In this document: positions 42,370-51,834 of the stretch, in pieces | How positions within the stretch are numbered: the stretch's first letter is position 1 | Layout: each line of letters begins with the position of its first letter | Assembly (NCBI RefSeq): GCF_017874255.1 | Contig: NZ_JAGGLD010000001.1 | Location: forward strand, 744,001 to 808,000 | Length of the DNA: 64,000 nucleotides | Reading direction: 5' to 3' | Source: Paenibacillus shirakamiensis | GTDB taxonomy: Bacteria > Bacillota > Bacilli > Paenibacillales > Paenibacillaceae | Notes under the pieces: model-generated | Database searches by the model: none | Seen by the model: the letters and a program-made list of their open reading frames with translations, nothing else | Told to the model about the DNA's origin: nothing | Made by a program: the position numbers and the translations under genes

Positions 42370-44726
42370 GCAGTGTAGGGCGCGTAGATTTAGATATAGG
42401 AATGAATTATGGACCCTTCCAACAACAACTAAACGGTATAGCTGGAACTGCTACTAACTTGGTAGGTGGAGCATTTAAAAGCCTTGGCGGTATTATCGCT
42501 GGGGCTTTTGCTATACACGGACTTGTGGAGTTTGGCAGAGAAGCTATCAACCTAGCCTCTGATCTCCAAGAGGTTCAGAACGTGGTCGATGTCACCTTTG
42601 GTAGTATGGCTCAAGACATTAACAATTGGTCTAAGACAACCCTTAATAGCTTTGGTCTATCTGAGCTTTCAGCCAAACGGTATTCATCCACACTAGGGGC
42701 TATGATGAAAAGCTCCGGCCTTGCAGGGGTGCAAATGGAAACCATGTCGAAAAAGCTGACGGAATTGTCGGCAGACATGGCTTCTTTTTACAATCTAAGT
42801 ACCGATGAGGCTTTTGAGAAGATTAGGTCCGGAATCTCGGGCGAGACCGAACCACTCAAACAGCTCGGTGTCAACATGTCTGTGGCTAACATGGAAGCCT
42901 ATGCACTTAGCCAAGGCATAAAAACATCGTGGGAAAAGATGGACCAAGCCAGTCAAACGTTGCTACGTTACAACTATCTCTTATCCGTCACTGGAGATGC
43001 ACAAGGCGACTTTGCACGCACGTCAGGTAGCTGGGCCAATCAGGTCCGCCTCATGGGTGAGCAGTGGAACATCTTCAAGGGCACAATGGGCGCTGGCTTT
43101 ATCAATATCCTTACTCCTATCTTAAAGGGACTAAATTGGATCATTGGTAAGCTCCAAATTGCTGCTGCCTATTTTAAGGCATTCACGGAATTGATTTTTG
43201 GTAATGCGGCAAGCTCGTCCTCGGCTCCCGTAACTAATGCATTAGGTGACATGGGTAGTGCGGCTGACAACACAGCTGGATCTATGGATGCCGCGGGTAA
43301 AGCAACAGATAAAGCTGGGAAAAAAACTAAGAAAGCTGCCAAAGATGTTAAGGGGAGCTTGGCAAGTTTCGATCAATTAAACACCCTTACGCAATCTACC
43401 GCAGATGCAGCTAAAGATGCAGCAAAAGGAGCAGCAGGTCTAGGCGGAATCGGGGCTGGCCTTGGATCAATGGGAGATCTGGATTTAAGTACACCATCCA
43501 TTGATGTTGACCCAATTAAGCAACAGGTTGCAGATCTCATGAATAGCTTAAAGGCATCATTCAATTCTATTTGGAATTTCATTAAAACAGGCTGGGCAGG
43601 AATGCGACCTGCACTGCAACCTTTTGTAGATATGATGCCTCCAATTAAACGTTCCGTAGAGAGTATAGGTCAGACCTTTAAGACGCTTATGAATAAAGTG
43701 CTTGTCCCAATGGCTAAGTACGTAGTTGGGGACTTTATCCCATCTATAGTAGTAGGCTTTACTAAAGCTTTTGCCCCTGTGATTGCAAAGGAGATCGTAT
43801 GGACCTTTGCAGAATTCGATAAGACGTTCAAGAACAGTACGAATGAATCGATAAAACTCTGGAATACAGTGTGGCTCCCTAGTCTTGAACAAGTGAAAAA
43901 TGCTTTTGTATCAGCAATGCCTCAGATCGCATCAGCACTGGACAGTCTACTTACCAATACACTAAATCCATTTTCAGATTTTATTATGAATGGTTTCGCT
44001 ATACCAATCGGCACAACTCTTGCAGAGACACTGGTTCCTATTTTTACGGATACCCTGGTATGGGCTATCCAGACCTTCGCAACCACGTTCACGAATGCAG
44101 TTAATGCCATAAACGATGTCTGGACTACAACTCTATTCCCAGCATTGCAACAGCTCAGAGATACCTTCATGGATGTCATTCCGCAGATTGGTAAATCAAT
44201 TCAGAGCTTATTAGATAACACAATCAAACCTTTTGTAGAATATGCACTAAATGATTTCATAATCCCCATAGTAAATGCGGTTGTAAAGACACTGGCACCT
44301 ATATTCACGGATGTCTTAGTATTAGCCTTTAAAGAAGCGGCTAAGACATTTAAGTGGGCCGTGGATCTAATTAATGACATTTTTAAAACAACCTTTAAAC
44401 CAGTATTTGATCTGATTAAGCAGATTGTACAGGATACGCTACAGATCGTAAAAGATCTATGGACACGATACGGAGCGGACATTCTATCCAAAATTTCCGA
44501 AATGATGAATGGTATCAGGGGTACATTCCAGAAATTATGGGACGAAGTTTTAAAGCCGATTATTGAGCCATTTTTGACAACATTAAAGGATCTTTGGCAA
44601 GGAACGATCAAGGGTATTATTCAGCAAGTCGGAGAACTAACTACAACAAGTTCATTGGACCTCTTATTAACAACATTATTGATCTATTGGCACCTGCTTT
44701 TGTTACTGGATTTAAGACGGTTCTAA
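42366..44726 (+). CDS. phage tail tape measure protein, frame ends early
   Basis: 786 aa. VDLDIGMNYGPFQQQLNGIAG start, a glycine/alanine-rich N-terminal coiled region and long hydrophobic helices are tape-measure features. Ends after a frameshift near 44640 with unrelated residues (SLDLLLTTLLIYW). The true C-terminal part is in the -1 frame from about 44640 to 45325, so the full-length product would be about 985 aa. Confidence 0.85.
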   Translation: MSSVGRVDLDIGMNYGPFQQQLNGIAGTATNLVGGAFKSLGGIIAGAFAIHGLVEFGREAINLASDLQEVQNVVDVTFGSMAQDINNWSKTTLNSFGLSELSAKRYSSTLGAMMKSSGLAGVQMETMSKKLTELSADMASFYNLSTDEAFEKIRSGISGETEPLKQLGVNMSVANMEAYALSQGIKTSWEKMDQASQTLLRYNYLLSVTGDAQGDFARTSGSWANQVRLMGEQWNIFKGTMGAGFINILTPILKGLNWIIGKLQIAAAYFKAFTELIFGNAASSSSAPVTNALGDMGSAADNTAGSMDAAGKATDKAGKKTKKAAKDVKGSLASFDQLNTLTQSTADAAKDAAKGAAGLGGIGAGLGSMGDLDLSTPSIDVDPIKQQVADLMNSLKASFNSIWNFIKTGWAGMRPALQPFVDMMPPIKRSVESIGQTFKTLMNKVLVPMAKYVVGDFIPSIVVGFTKAFAPVIAKEIVWTFAEFDKTFKNSTNESIKLWNTVWLPSLEQVKNAFVSAMPQIASALDSLLTNTLNPFSDFIMNGFAIPIGTTLAETLVPIFTDTLVWAIQTFATTFTNAVNAINDVWTTTLFPALQQLRDTFMDVIPQIGKSIQSLLDNTIKPFVEYALNDFIIPIVNAVVKTLAPIFTDVLVLAFKEAAKTFKWAVDLINDIFKTTFKPVFDLIKQIVQDTLQIVKDLWTRYGADILSKISEMMNGIRGTFQKLWDEVLKPIIEPFLTTLKDLWQGTIKGIIQQVGELTTTSSLDLLLTTLLIYWHLLLLLDLRRF

Positions 44727-45325
44727 GTATTGTTAAAGAAGTTCTTGGCATTGTGGGTAGCCTTATTTCAGGTCTTTTGAAAACATTGGGTGGACTTATT
44801 GATTTCATCATGGGCGCATTTACAGGCGACTGGAAAAGGGCTTGGCAGGGAGTGCGAGATATTTTTAAGGGTGTATTTGAAGCACTCTGGCCCATCGTTA
44901 AAGCTCCGTTAAATCTTATTATTGATGGGATTAATGCTCTGATTGATGGCTTAAACAGCATCAAAATCGATATGCCAGATTGGATGGAGGATATGACGGG
45001 CTATACAGGCTTTGGTATCAGCATACCCAAGGTGCCGAAACTGGCAAAAGGGGGCTTGGCTTATGGTCCTACGCTTGCAATGGTCGGGGATAACAAAGGG
45101 GCTTCTGTAGATCCCGAGGTTGTATCGCCGCTTTCCAAGCTTCAAGACATGATTGGGGCGAACAATGGGCCTATGCTCGAAGTGCTTACCTCAATATTAG
45201 AAGCAATTCGCAGCAATGATAAAGGTGCGGTACTGAAAATTGGAGAGACGGAATTCGGACGTGTTGCTATCAACGCAATTAATAAAACTCAGAGGCAGGC
45301 TGGACGGACGCTGCTTAATCTATAA
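44640..45325 (+). pseudogene. C-terminal part of the tape measure gene
   Basis: NKFIGPLINNIIDLLAPAFVTGF to GGLAYGPTLAMVGDNKG and ETEFGRVAINAINKT, typical of tape-measure C-termini. In frame -1 of the main tape-measure ORF. A one-base loss (or assembly error) around 44638-44646 would explain it; a programmed shift is less likely because no slippery heptamer is seen. Confidence 0.72.
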
Positions 45326-45337
45326 GGAGGGATCAGC

Positions 45338-45694
45338 ATGATCAAAATTAATGGTGTAGAGATCGCCGTATACCCTACTCAGTTCGCCCCTACTGTCCTA
45401 GACATTGATGACGGGGATTCTACTACTCGGACTGCCGATGGTACGTTACATCGGGATAGGATTGCTGTGAAACGTCAACTTGAAATGACGTGGGGTATAT
45501 TACGTTGGTCAGATATATCCGCCTTACTTAAATCCATGTCGGATACATTTTTTAACGTCACCTATCCAGACCCGATGGCTGGGGACTATGTGACCAAACG
45601 CTTTTATGTGGGCAATCGCCCATCACCCTTCACTGTGGCAAATGGATCGGAAATTCTTTGGTCAGGTCTTAAAGTGACCTTAACGGAGCAGTGA
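45338..45694 (+). CDS. phage tail protein, distal-tail-like hypothetical
   Basis: 118 aa beta-rich (IKINGVEIAVYPTQFAPTVLD; SDTFFNVTYPDPMAGDYVTKRFYVG). It occupies the distal tail position between the tape measure and the tail fibre. AAGGAGGGATC precedes the ATG. Confidence 0.72.
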   Translation: MIKINGVEIAVYPTQFAPTVLDIDDGDSTTRTADGTLHRDRIAVKRQLEMTWGILRWSDISALLKSMSDTFFNVTYPDPMAGDYVTKRFYVGNRPSPFTVANGSEILWSGLKVTLTEQ

Positions 45695-45698
45695 AACT

Positions 45699-47696
45699 AT
45701 GTATCCAATATCACCACTTTATACGGATTACTTAAGGCGATATGACCGAGAATTTATCGTCAAGGCCACAGTCAACGGGGTGGATTATGATGCATCCAAA
45801 GTTGTAGATTTTAGCATCGAGAACAGTCTATCACTCTCTAGTGGATTTGAGATCGGTACGGCAATACCGTCAAAACTTAATATTAAATTGCGAACCAACG
45901 AAATTATCCCCGCTAATGCTCGTATCGTGCCGTATCTATCGCTATCTCTTAGTGGTCTGAATTGGCTGGATGCTAAATACCCTTGGGAGCAGATGTATAC
46001 CTCTTGGACAGGGACTGGCACGGACTGGCTGCCACTTGGTGAGTTTTATGTGGATAGTCGGGAGAGAGCGAATGATGTATGGGTATTCACCTGTTACGAC
46101 AAGCTGGTGTTTGCTGATGAGGTTTTTATATCGTCTCTAACTTACCCAGCTACGCAACAGGCCGTGTTTAATGAGATACTTAGGCGTATGGGGTGGGTTG
46201 CTGACAGTAGTGCGCAAATCAATTCAAGCTACAAAATACAGGCTGGACCTACTTACTTCACGATGCGGCAGGTCCTTTCCTATATTGCTTCTGCAAACAG
46301 CGCCAGTCTATTCATTGGTAAAGATGGAAAAGTGAAGTTTAAGAGGTTCACGGCTATCGATACTCCCGTTTTTAAGATGGACGCCAGTGACTATATTCAA
46401 ATTAAGCAGACGAACCCGATTAAGACTTACAGTCGAATTGTTGTTACCTACGATAAAGTAGAAGGGCTAACTTATGAGGCAGGTACAGGTGATGAAAATC
46501 ATACCTTATATGTTGAGAACCCGTTTGCTACCCAGTCTATTACTAACGGCCTGTTAGCAGCTCTTAATGGCTTCAGTTATCTACCAACTACTATTGACTC
46601 TATGGGTTATCCTCAACTAGATCAGGGGGATATCATTGGATTTGAGCGATATGAAGGAACCAGCTGGGAAGAAACTGTGTCTACGTGGGACGGTACTGAT
46701 ATCCCCTGGAATGGGATTGTGGATTACCAGACTGTTATCCTACATCAAGTGTACAGATTTGGCGGCGGACTCCGAATGACTATAGAAGCACCGTCCGAGT
46801 CTGAGCAGCAATCCGAGTTCCCGGTTCAAGGAACGCTTACCTCAGCAGTAAACAACCTAAACAAGACCGCGGTTAAGGAAGGCAAGGATTACTACGGTGT
46901 AAGTATTACGCGTTCTGAAGGTTTGCTCATTGAGCGAGAGGACCATAAGAGTAAGGTCATCTTAAACTCAGATAAGCTATCCTTCCAAGCTAATGGTCAG
47001 GATAAACTTTATTTTGATCCAATAACGGGCAAATACAGGTTTAACGGGACACTGGAAGCAACCGACGGAATATTCTCTGGAACTCTTCAGGCTGCCAATG
47101 GAACTTTTACAGGTAACTTAACTGCTGCGGGTGGAACCTTTACTGGAAAGCTGGTAGGGGTTGATGGCACATTCACAGGTACTGTACAAGCGGGGAAAAT
47201 CATAGGCGGGGAAATAACAGGAACGAACATTACTGGTGCGGATATCTTGGGAAGTCGGATAAGAACTGCATCGTCCGGGGATCGGATAGAATTGGACCGT
47301 GACGGATTCGTATTCTATGATTCTGGGAATTCCAGGAGGGTTACACTGGGTACGAACCAAGTAGCGAATATATCGGGTCACACTTATTATAATTCTTCTG
47401 GGCAGTCTCAAGGTCTAATATATGCATCTTATAGCGAGCTGCATGTCGTTGGAAACCAGGGGTTGCTACTTGCTGCGAATGGAGGAGCGATAACACTTCA
47501 AGGACCGGTCAATTTTTCAAACGGTTCTTCAATAACCGGTTTAAGTATCACAAGTATTAGCGATCTCCGAGCAGAATTAAATTCTATTAGAGCTTTGATT
47601 GCTAACCATACCCACTCAGTCACTCTACCAACTCATAACCATGGAAGAGTAGAAAATCAAAACTGGGGCGGTACCTTTACGACCTCAACTCCGTAG
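45699..47696 (+). CDS. phage tail/minor structural protein with Gly-rich repeats
   Basis: 665 aa. The first ~380 residues read like a tail hub/endopeptidase-type protein (YIQIKQTNPIKTYSRIVVTYD). From ~450 short repeats of G-T-F-(S/T)-G-x-L-x-A-A follow (GTFTGNLTAAGGTFTGKL), common in phage fibres, then a Glu/Asp adhesion end. Presumed baseplate or receptor binding. It overlaps nothing and has TATG start. Confidence 0.8.
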   Translation: MYPISPLYTDYLRRYDREFIVKATVNGVDYDASKVVDFSIENSLSLSSGFEIGTAIPSKLNIKLRTNEIIPANARIVPYLSLSLSGLNWLDAKYPWEQMYTSWTGTGTDWLPLGEFYVDSRERANDVWVFTCYDKLVFADEVFISSLTYPATQQAVFNEILRRMGWVADSSAQINSSYKIQAGPTYFTMRQVLSYIASANSASLFIGKDGKVKFKRFTAIDTPVFKMDASDYIQIKQTNPIKTYSRIVVTYDKVEGLTYEAGTGDENHTLYVENPFATQSITNGLLAALNGFSYLPTTIDSMGYPQLDQGDIIGFERYEGTSWEETVSTWDGTDIPWNGIVDYQTVILHQVYRFGGGLRMTIEAPSESEQQSEFPVQGTLTSAVNNLNKTAVKEGKDYYGVSITRSEGLLIEREDHKSKVILNSDKLSFQANGQDKLYFDPITGKYRFNGTLEATDGIFSGTLQAANGTFTGNLTAAGGTFTGKLVGVDGTFTGTVQAGKIIGGEITGTNITGADILGSRIRTASSGDRIELDRDGFVFYDSGNSRRVTLGTNQVANISGHTYYNSSGQSQGLIYASYSELHVVGNQGLLLAANGGAITLQGPVNFSNGSSITGLSITSISDLRAELNSIRALIANHTHSVTLPTHNHGRVENQNWGGTFTTSTP

Positions 47697-47736
47697 GGTA
47701 TCATAAGTGTAATTATACCAACGGAGGAAACATACT

Positions 47737-48258
47737 ATGAAAAAATGGGTTTATCTCTTAAGCGGGGTCTTAATCGGTGCTATTGTCGCAACGTCAGGGG
47801 ACGCTTTTGCTGCCCAAGTTAAGAGTTTGATAGGTCAAAAGGTATCTGGTGAGTTGAAAGTCGTGGTTAACGGTAAGGAACTTGCAAGTAATGGAGCAGT
47901 AATAAACGGTGTAACCAATGCCCCTATCCGGGCATTATCAGACGCTTTAGGGGCAAACTTGCAGTTGGAAGGCAAGGTGATTAATATAACAACTGACATG
48001 AAGACAAATGATGTTGTTGTAAATGATGACAAGGTAAATGTAAAAAAGACACTCCTTCTGACTGACAAAGCTACATTGGAAAAGCAAATAGCAGAACTTC
48101 AAGAGCAGAAGAAAATCCAAGAGGGAAAATTAGCGAAAGCTGCCCCAGGAATGGAACAAACGGTTTATCAAAATGGCATAGATAGCCTTAACAAGCAAAT
48201 CACCGAGAAAACCGAAGCATTGAATAAAGTAAATGCAGAGTTACAAGCATTAAAATAA
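47737..48258 (+). CDS. secreted copper-amine-oxidase-N-like protein in the tail region
   Basis: 173 aa with a signal peptide (KKWVYLLSGVLIGAIVATSG) and a stalk domain (VVVNGKELASNGAVINGVTN, RALSDALGANLQLEG). This domain is common in Paenibacillus envelope proteins. A C-terminal coiled coil (TDKATLEKQIAELQEQKK) follows. An unusual presence among tail genes, possibly a virion-exposed or host-wall protein. Followed by a terminator. Confidence 0.72.
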   Translation: MKKWVYLLSGVLIGAIVATSGDAFAAQVKSLIGQKVSGELKVVVNGKELASNGAVINGVTNAPIRALSDALGANLQLEGKVINITTDMKTNDVVVNDDKVNVKKTLLLTDKATLEKQIAELQEQKKIQEGKLAKAAPGMEQTVYQNGIDSLNKQITEKTEALNKVNAELQALK

Positions 48259-48274
48259 CAAATCATATCTATAA

Positions 48275-48303
48275 GGTCTCTCCTCAGGAGGGGCTTTTTT
48301 TTG
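48275..48303 (+). terminator. terminator between tail and fibre genes
   Basis: GGTCTCTCCTCAGGAGGGGCTT with a T run at 48295-48303. Stem is imperfect but followed by eight Ts. Confidence 0.7.
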
Positions 48304-48323
48304 TATTCCATTGGAGGTATTAA

Positions 48324-48542
48324 ATGAGAGTAAGAAAAATACTTGAACTATCTATAGACCTATCCGATCCCGTAAGAGAGACTCAATACGCTATTAAAGC
48401 AGTATTGGACACCTTGCCAAACTTAGAAGATCAGATGAGTATGTTACACATTCTTAAGCAAGACATCGAATCTATATTGAAAGGAGCTGAGGCACGTGAG
48501 CAATCGATTCCTGAATCTGGACGGATCAAAGAAGATCAGTGA
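48324..48542 (+). CDS. small phage protein ahead of the tail fibre
   Basis: 72 aa, helical (SIDLSDPVRETQYAIKAVLDTLPNLEDQ). GGAGG precedes the ATG. Overlaps the fibre gene by 47 bp. Not recognised; maybe a fibre chaperone by position. Confidence 0.6.
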   Translation: MRVRKILELSIDLSDPVRETQYAIKAVLDTLPNLEDQMSMLHILKQDIESILKGAEAREQSIPESGRIKEDQ

Positions 48543-50109
48543 GACATACACACAAATTCCTGATGCCTTTGATAAGGTCCAAACGGAGATAGATGCAAAC
48601 AAACAGACCGCAGACACACATATTGCAACTACAAATATCCACACTACAGCGGCTGAGAAAACCAAGCTTGCGGGGATTGCTACTGCTGCCGGGACAGATG
48701 GATCAGCCACAGATACGGTGATAGGCAACCGGACTTTAGTAGATACGGAAGTACCTACAGTCGATACAGGTAGTCCGACAAAGCTTTTTGGCTGGCTAGC
48801 TAACCGTGTAAAAGCCATAACAGGTAAAAGTAGTTGGAGAACAGCTCCAGCGTTGACATTGGAGGATACCAAGACTCACGTTGATAATGTTTCTATTCAT
48901 ACCACAGCAACAGACAAGACCAAGCTTGCTGGTATTGCAACGGGTGCTGAAGTTAACCAAAACTCCTTCTCCACCCTAAATGATATTTTGGCAACGGTTA
49001 AAAGCGATATCTTAAAATTTAAAGGCGGAACAGGGATTACAGTAACAACGAACCCCAGTACAAAAGAAGTTTTGATTACAGCTACAGGACAATCCACTCC
49101 AGGAGCGCATGGTAGCTCACATAACCTCAATGGAGCAGACCCAATACCGGATCTAGTAACCTTAAAAGGTGTAGTAGACGGACACACTACAGACATTCAA
49201 TCCGCTCTTACTAAAGCTAACGCTGCTGAGACGCCGACCGGGGCACAAGACAAGGTTAATTCAGCAAAGTCAGCGATTACAGCAGATTATATTCGCCAAC
49301 CTGCCTTTATTGCTACTACAGGTACAGCCAATGCTTATACAGTAACCTTAAACCCAGCACCAAGTAGTTTGCCTGATGGATTCGGCATTACGATTGTTCC
49401 ACATGTTACAAATGGATCTGTACCTACATTAAATATTAACGGTCTTGGAGCAATTGTATTAAGGGATCAAAAGGGCATTGCATATGCAGCTGGTAAGCTC
49501 TTAATAGGTAAACCGTATACATTCAGGAAAGTTGGAACGGATTTTTTGGCAGATAGCGCGGGCGGATCGGGCACAGCATTGGCCGGGGATGTTCGCGCAG
49601 GCATGACAGCGGCGGTTGATAGTGGAGATATAACGGGTACACTCGTAACACAATCTACTGTAGCACAGACTGTCACACCGGGGAATGCAGATATCGTGAA
49701 GTCATCAGGCATTTATGATGGATCAATTACAATTAAAGGTGATCCGAATTTAGCGGCTGGGAATATCAAAAGTGGAACTACTATTTTTGGCGTTACGGGA
49801 TCATTGCAGCCGTGGACATCGGCTATTGGATTCAATGCTGGAACTACAAATGAAACAAGTATAGCTCTTCCGGCATCTGCAACAGCCACCATACCCTTAG
49901 GGAGTCTAAATAAAGCTTTTGGTTACTACGTTAATGACAATTTTGCTGTGTTGTTTTTAGCTGGGATTAGAAATGATTCGGGAAGCATATTTAGTTTGTC
50001 TAAAGGAGATACAACTTACTTTTCTTTAGCATTAAACGGGAATTCTTACGCAGTAACAAACGGGAAGATGTATTCACAAATAATAAATTTCAGATTGAAC
50101 GGAGTCTAA
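48496..50109 (+). CDS. phage tail fibre protein
   Basis: 537 aa. Two ATxxxHTTxxEKxKLAGIATGA-type units (IHTTAAEKTKLAGIAT and IHTTATDKTKLAGIATGAE), a GSSHNLNGADPIP motif and a beta-rich C-terminus, typical of Bacillota phage fibres. Start codon is GTG after AGGAGCTG. Probably the receptor-binding fibre. Confidence 0.85.
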   Translation: MSNRFLNLDGSKKISETYTQIPDAFDKVQTEIDANKQTADTHIATTNIHTTAAEKTKLAGIATAAGTDGSATDTVIGNRTLVDTEVPTVDTGSPTKLFGWLANRVKAITGKSSWRTAPALTLEDTKTHVDNVSIHTTATDKTKLAGIATGAEVNQNSFSTLNDILATVKSDILKFKGGTGITVTTNPSTKEVLITATGQSTPGAHGSSHNLNGADPIPDLVTLKGVVDGHTTDIQSALTKANAAETPTGAQDKVNSAKSAITADYIRQPAFIATTGTANAYTVTLNPAPSSLPDGFGITIVPHVTNGSVPTLNINGLGAIVLRDQKGIAYAAGKLLIGKPYTFRKVGTDFLADSAGGSGTALAGDVRAGMTAAVDSGDITGTLVTQSTVAQTVTPGNADIVKSSGIYDGSITIKGDPNLAAGNIKSGTTIFGVTGSLQPWTSAIGFNAGTTNETSIALPASATATIPLGSLNKAFGYYVNDNFAVLFLAGIRNDSGSIFSLSKGDTTYFSLALNGNSYAVTNGKMYSQIINFRLNGV

Positions 50110-50113
50110 AACC

Positions 50114-50335
50114 ATGGATAAAGTGATCAAGCAATATTTCAATGTTGATAAAAAGTTTACCGCTATTATTTTCTATCCACCAAGTGATGACTATATCATC
50201 ACGATAAAGATCGATGAATTTAAAGAGTTATTTGCTGAGCCGCTTCAGAAAGCTTTAGATCAAGATACTAATCCTATTGATGAAATTAGGACGTTTGATC
50301 CTGAAAATAAACTTGGATATAATAATCTTCTTTGA
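50114..50335 (+). CDS. small hypothetical phage protein
   Basis: 73 aa (KVIKQYFNVDKKFTAIIFYPP...). Immediately after the fibre gene (4 bp). Possibly a fibre accessory; not recognised. Confidence 0.6.
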   Translation: MDKVIKQYFNVDKKFTAIIFYPPSDDYIITIKIDEFKELFAEPLQKALDQDTNPIDEIRTFDPENKLGYNNLL

Positions 50336-50388
50336 AGCAGAGTCCAGTATCAAAAAGAATAACACGCCGTAGATGGCGTATTTTTTAT

Positions 50389-50415
50389 GCCCTCGGATCT
50401 CCGAGGGCTTTTTCA
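50389..50415 (+). terminator. terminator after the tail fibre genes
   Basis: GCCCTCGGA-TC-TCCGAGGGC followed by TTTTT. A second weaker hairpin (ACGCCGT/ATGGCGT with T run) lies just before at 50363-50386. Confidence 0.88.
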
Positions 50416-50446
50416 TCGGGAATGTTTTTGAAAGGGGGAATCAACT

Positions 50447-50830
50447 ATGGGGTCAGAAGGGGTGAATGACATGCAAGATGTAAATGCACTGGTTACGTTA
50501 CAAATTTCATTAGCAAGAATAGAAGAGACGCTGAAACCACTTGCGGCGCTGGTCCAGACGGTGGCTGAGGTGAAGGATGTATCAAAAGAAGCTTTGACTT
50601 GCGCACAGCAGGCAAACCAGAAATTGGAGGCTATGGAGCCAGTCGTGAATAAAGCACAAGATACCGCAGATGATGCCTTACGTAAAGCGCAATCGGCATT
50701 GGACAAGCTAAATTCGCAAGATGAGAATCGCAAGTGGATTAGTCGTTCTTTCTACGGTCCATTGATCTCATCATTAGCGGCCGTGTTGTCTGCTGCTATT
50801 TTAGCGTACATTGGATTATCAGGAAGATAG
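50447..50830 (+). CDS. XhlA-like membrane-anchored coiled-coil protein
   Basis: 127 aa with a heptad-rich helix (~15-90) and one C-terminal membrane segment (~105-123, PLISSLAAVLSAAILAYIGL). This is the usual shape of XhlA/haemolysin-type partners of phage holins. Ahead of the endolysin gene in the lysis cassette. Confidence 0.72.
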   Translation: MGSEGVNDMQDVNALVTLQISLARIEETLKPLAALVQTVAEVKDVSKEALTCAQQANQKLEAMEPVVNKAQDTADDALRKAQSALDKLNSQDENRKWISRSFYGPLISSLAAVLSAAILAYIGLSGR

Positions 50831-50840
50831 GAGGAACATT

Positions 50841-51506
50841 ATGCTTACACTAGATCAAGTAAGAACTAAATCAGCCCCTAAGCTTATGGGCTTGCATCCC
50901 ATCGTGGGACAGGCAGCTTATAAGCTAATTGAGCGTTGTTATGAACGTGGAGTGCCAATTGTAATTACACAAGGACTGCGCTCTATTCAAGAACAGAATG
51001 CCTTATATGCACAGGGCCGAACAACTCCGGGTTCAATCGTAACCAATGCCAAGGGTGGCTATAGTAATCATAACTTTGGTATGGCGATTGATTTTGCTCT
51101 ACTGTTGCCAGATGGCAAGACAGTCTCGTGGATGTTAATACGGGATGGTGACAATGATGGAATAAAAGATTGGGATGAGGTGGTCAAGGAGGCGAAAGCA
51201 TTAGGATTTCAATGGGGTGGAGATTGGAAAAGCTTCAAAGACTATCCTCATCTAGAAATGACTTTCGGCCTCAGTACGGCACAGCTCCGAGCAGGTAAAA
51301 CGCCCTTACAGAATTATGTGGAGCAGATCCTGAATATCCTTAGAAAGGATGAACAGACCGTGAACAAAGAGGATGCAAATAATATCATCAGCAAGTTTCT
51401 AAAGCCTGCATACGGAAATGCTAAAACCCATCAAGAACGATTAGAAATAGGTAGATTGGCAGATTCACTTCGCGTGGCTTCAGGTCAAGCCAAACAAAAT
51501 AATTAA
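50841..51506 (+). CDS. phage endolysin, M15 peptidase (CwlK/Ply-like)
   Basis: 221 aa L-alanyl-D-glutamate-type peptidoglycan peptidase. QGLRSIQEQNALYAQGR, zinc ligands H77/D84 (SNHNFGMAIDF) and H137 (YPHLEM) are the M15C signature. The C-terminal helical tail (~150-221) may bind the wall. AGGAGGAAC gives the ATG at 50841. Confidence 0.92.
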   Translation: MLTLDQVRTKSAPKLMGLHPIVGQAAYKLIERCYERGVPIVITQGLRSIQEQNALYAQGRTTPGSIVTNAKGGYSNHNFGMAIDFALLLPDGKTVSWMLIRDGDNDGIKDWDEVVKEAKALGFQWGGDWKSFKDYPHLEMTFGLSTAQLRAGKTPLQNYVEQILNILRKDEQTVNKEDANNIISKFLKPAYGNAKTHQERLEIGRLADSLRVASGQAKQNN

Positions 51507-51522
51507 GTTAGGGGACTAGATA

Positions 51523-51798
51523 ATGCAAAATGATAACTTAACAGCAGTATTGGCCTTCGCATCCATGTTGGCTGTTTTTGTGTTGGCTGGGGTCCAGCTA
51601 GTTAAGCAGACTGTCAATGTGCCAAAAAATGCGTTGCCTGTAATTGGTTTGATTATTGGCTTAGGAGTAGGTGCTGCGGCATTCCCTTTTACAGATTTAA
51701 ACCTAATCTTGCGGTTATGGTCTGGTGGATTGGCTGGACTGAGTGCCACGGGCCTATTTGAGTTGGCGTTTAAACGGAGAGATAGATCCACAAAATAA
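51523..51798 (+). CDS. phage holin
   Basis: 91 aa with three hydrophobic segments (~8-28, ~37-57, ~63-82), short charged ends (KRRDRSTK) and placement right after the endolysin gene. It would permeabilise the membrane at lysis. Similar to A118-type holins in size and topology. Confidence 0.8.
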   Translation: MQNDNLTAVLAFASMLAVFVLAGVQLVKQTVNVPKNALPVIGLIIGLGVGAAAFPFTDLNLILRLWSGGLAGLSATGLFELAFKRRDRSTK

Positions 51799-51806
51799 AA
51801 CAATGA

Positions 51807-51834
51807 AGCCCTGACAATTATGACAGGGCTTCAA
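51807..51834. terminator. bidirectional terminator ending the lysis cassette
   Basis: GAAGCCCTG-ACAATTATGA-CAGGGCTTC. Serves the rightward late operon and the leftward XRE-peptidase gene. Confidence 0.85.

Noticed and set aside
42366-45325. Programmed frameshift in the tape measure gene
   Set aside because: No slippery heptamer or downstream structure was seen at the junction, and tape measures are normally one frame.
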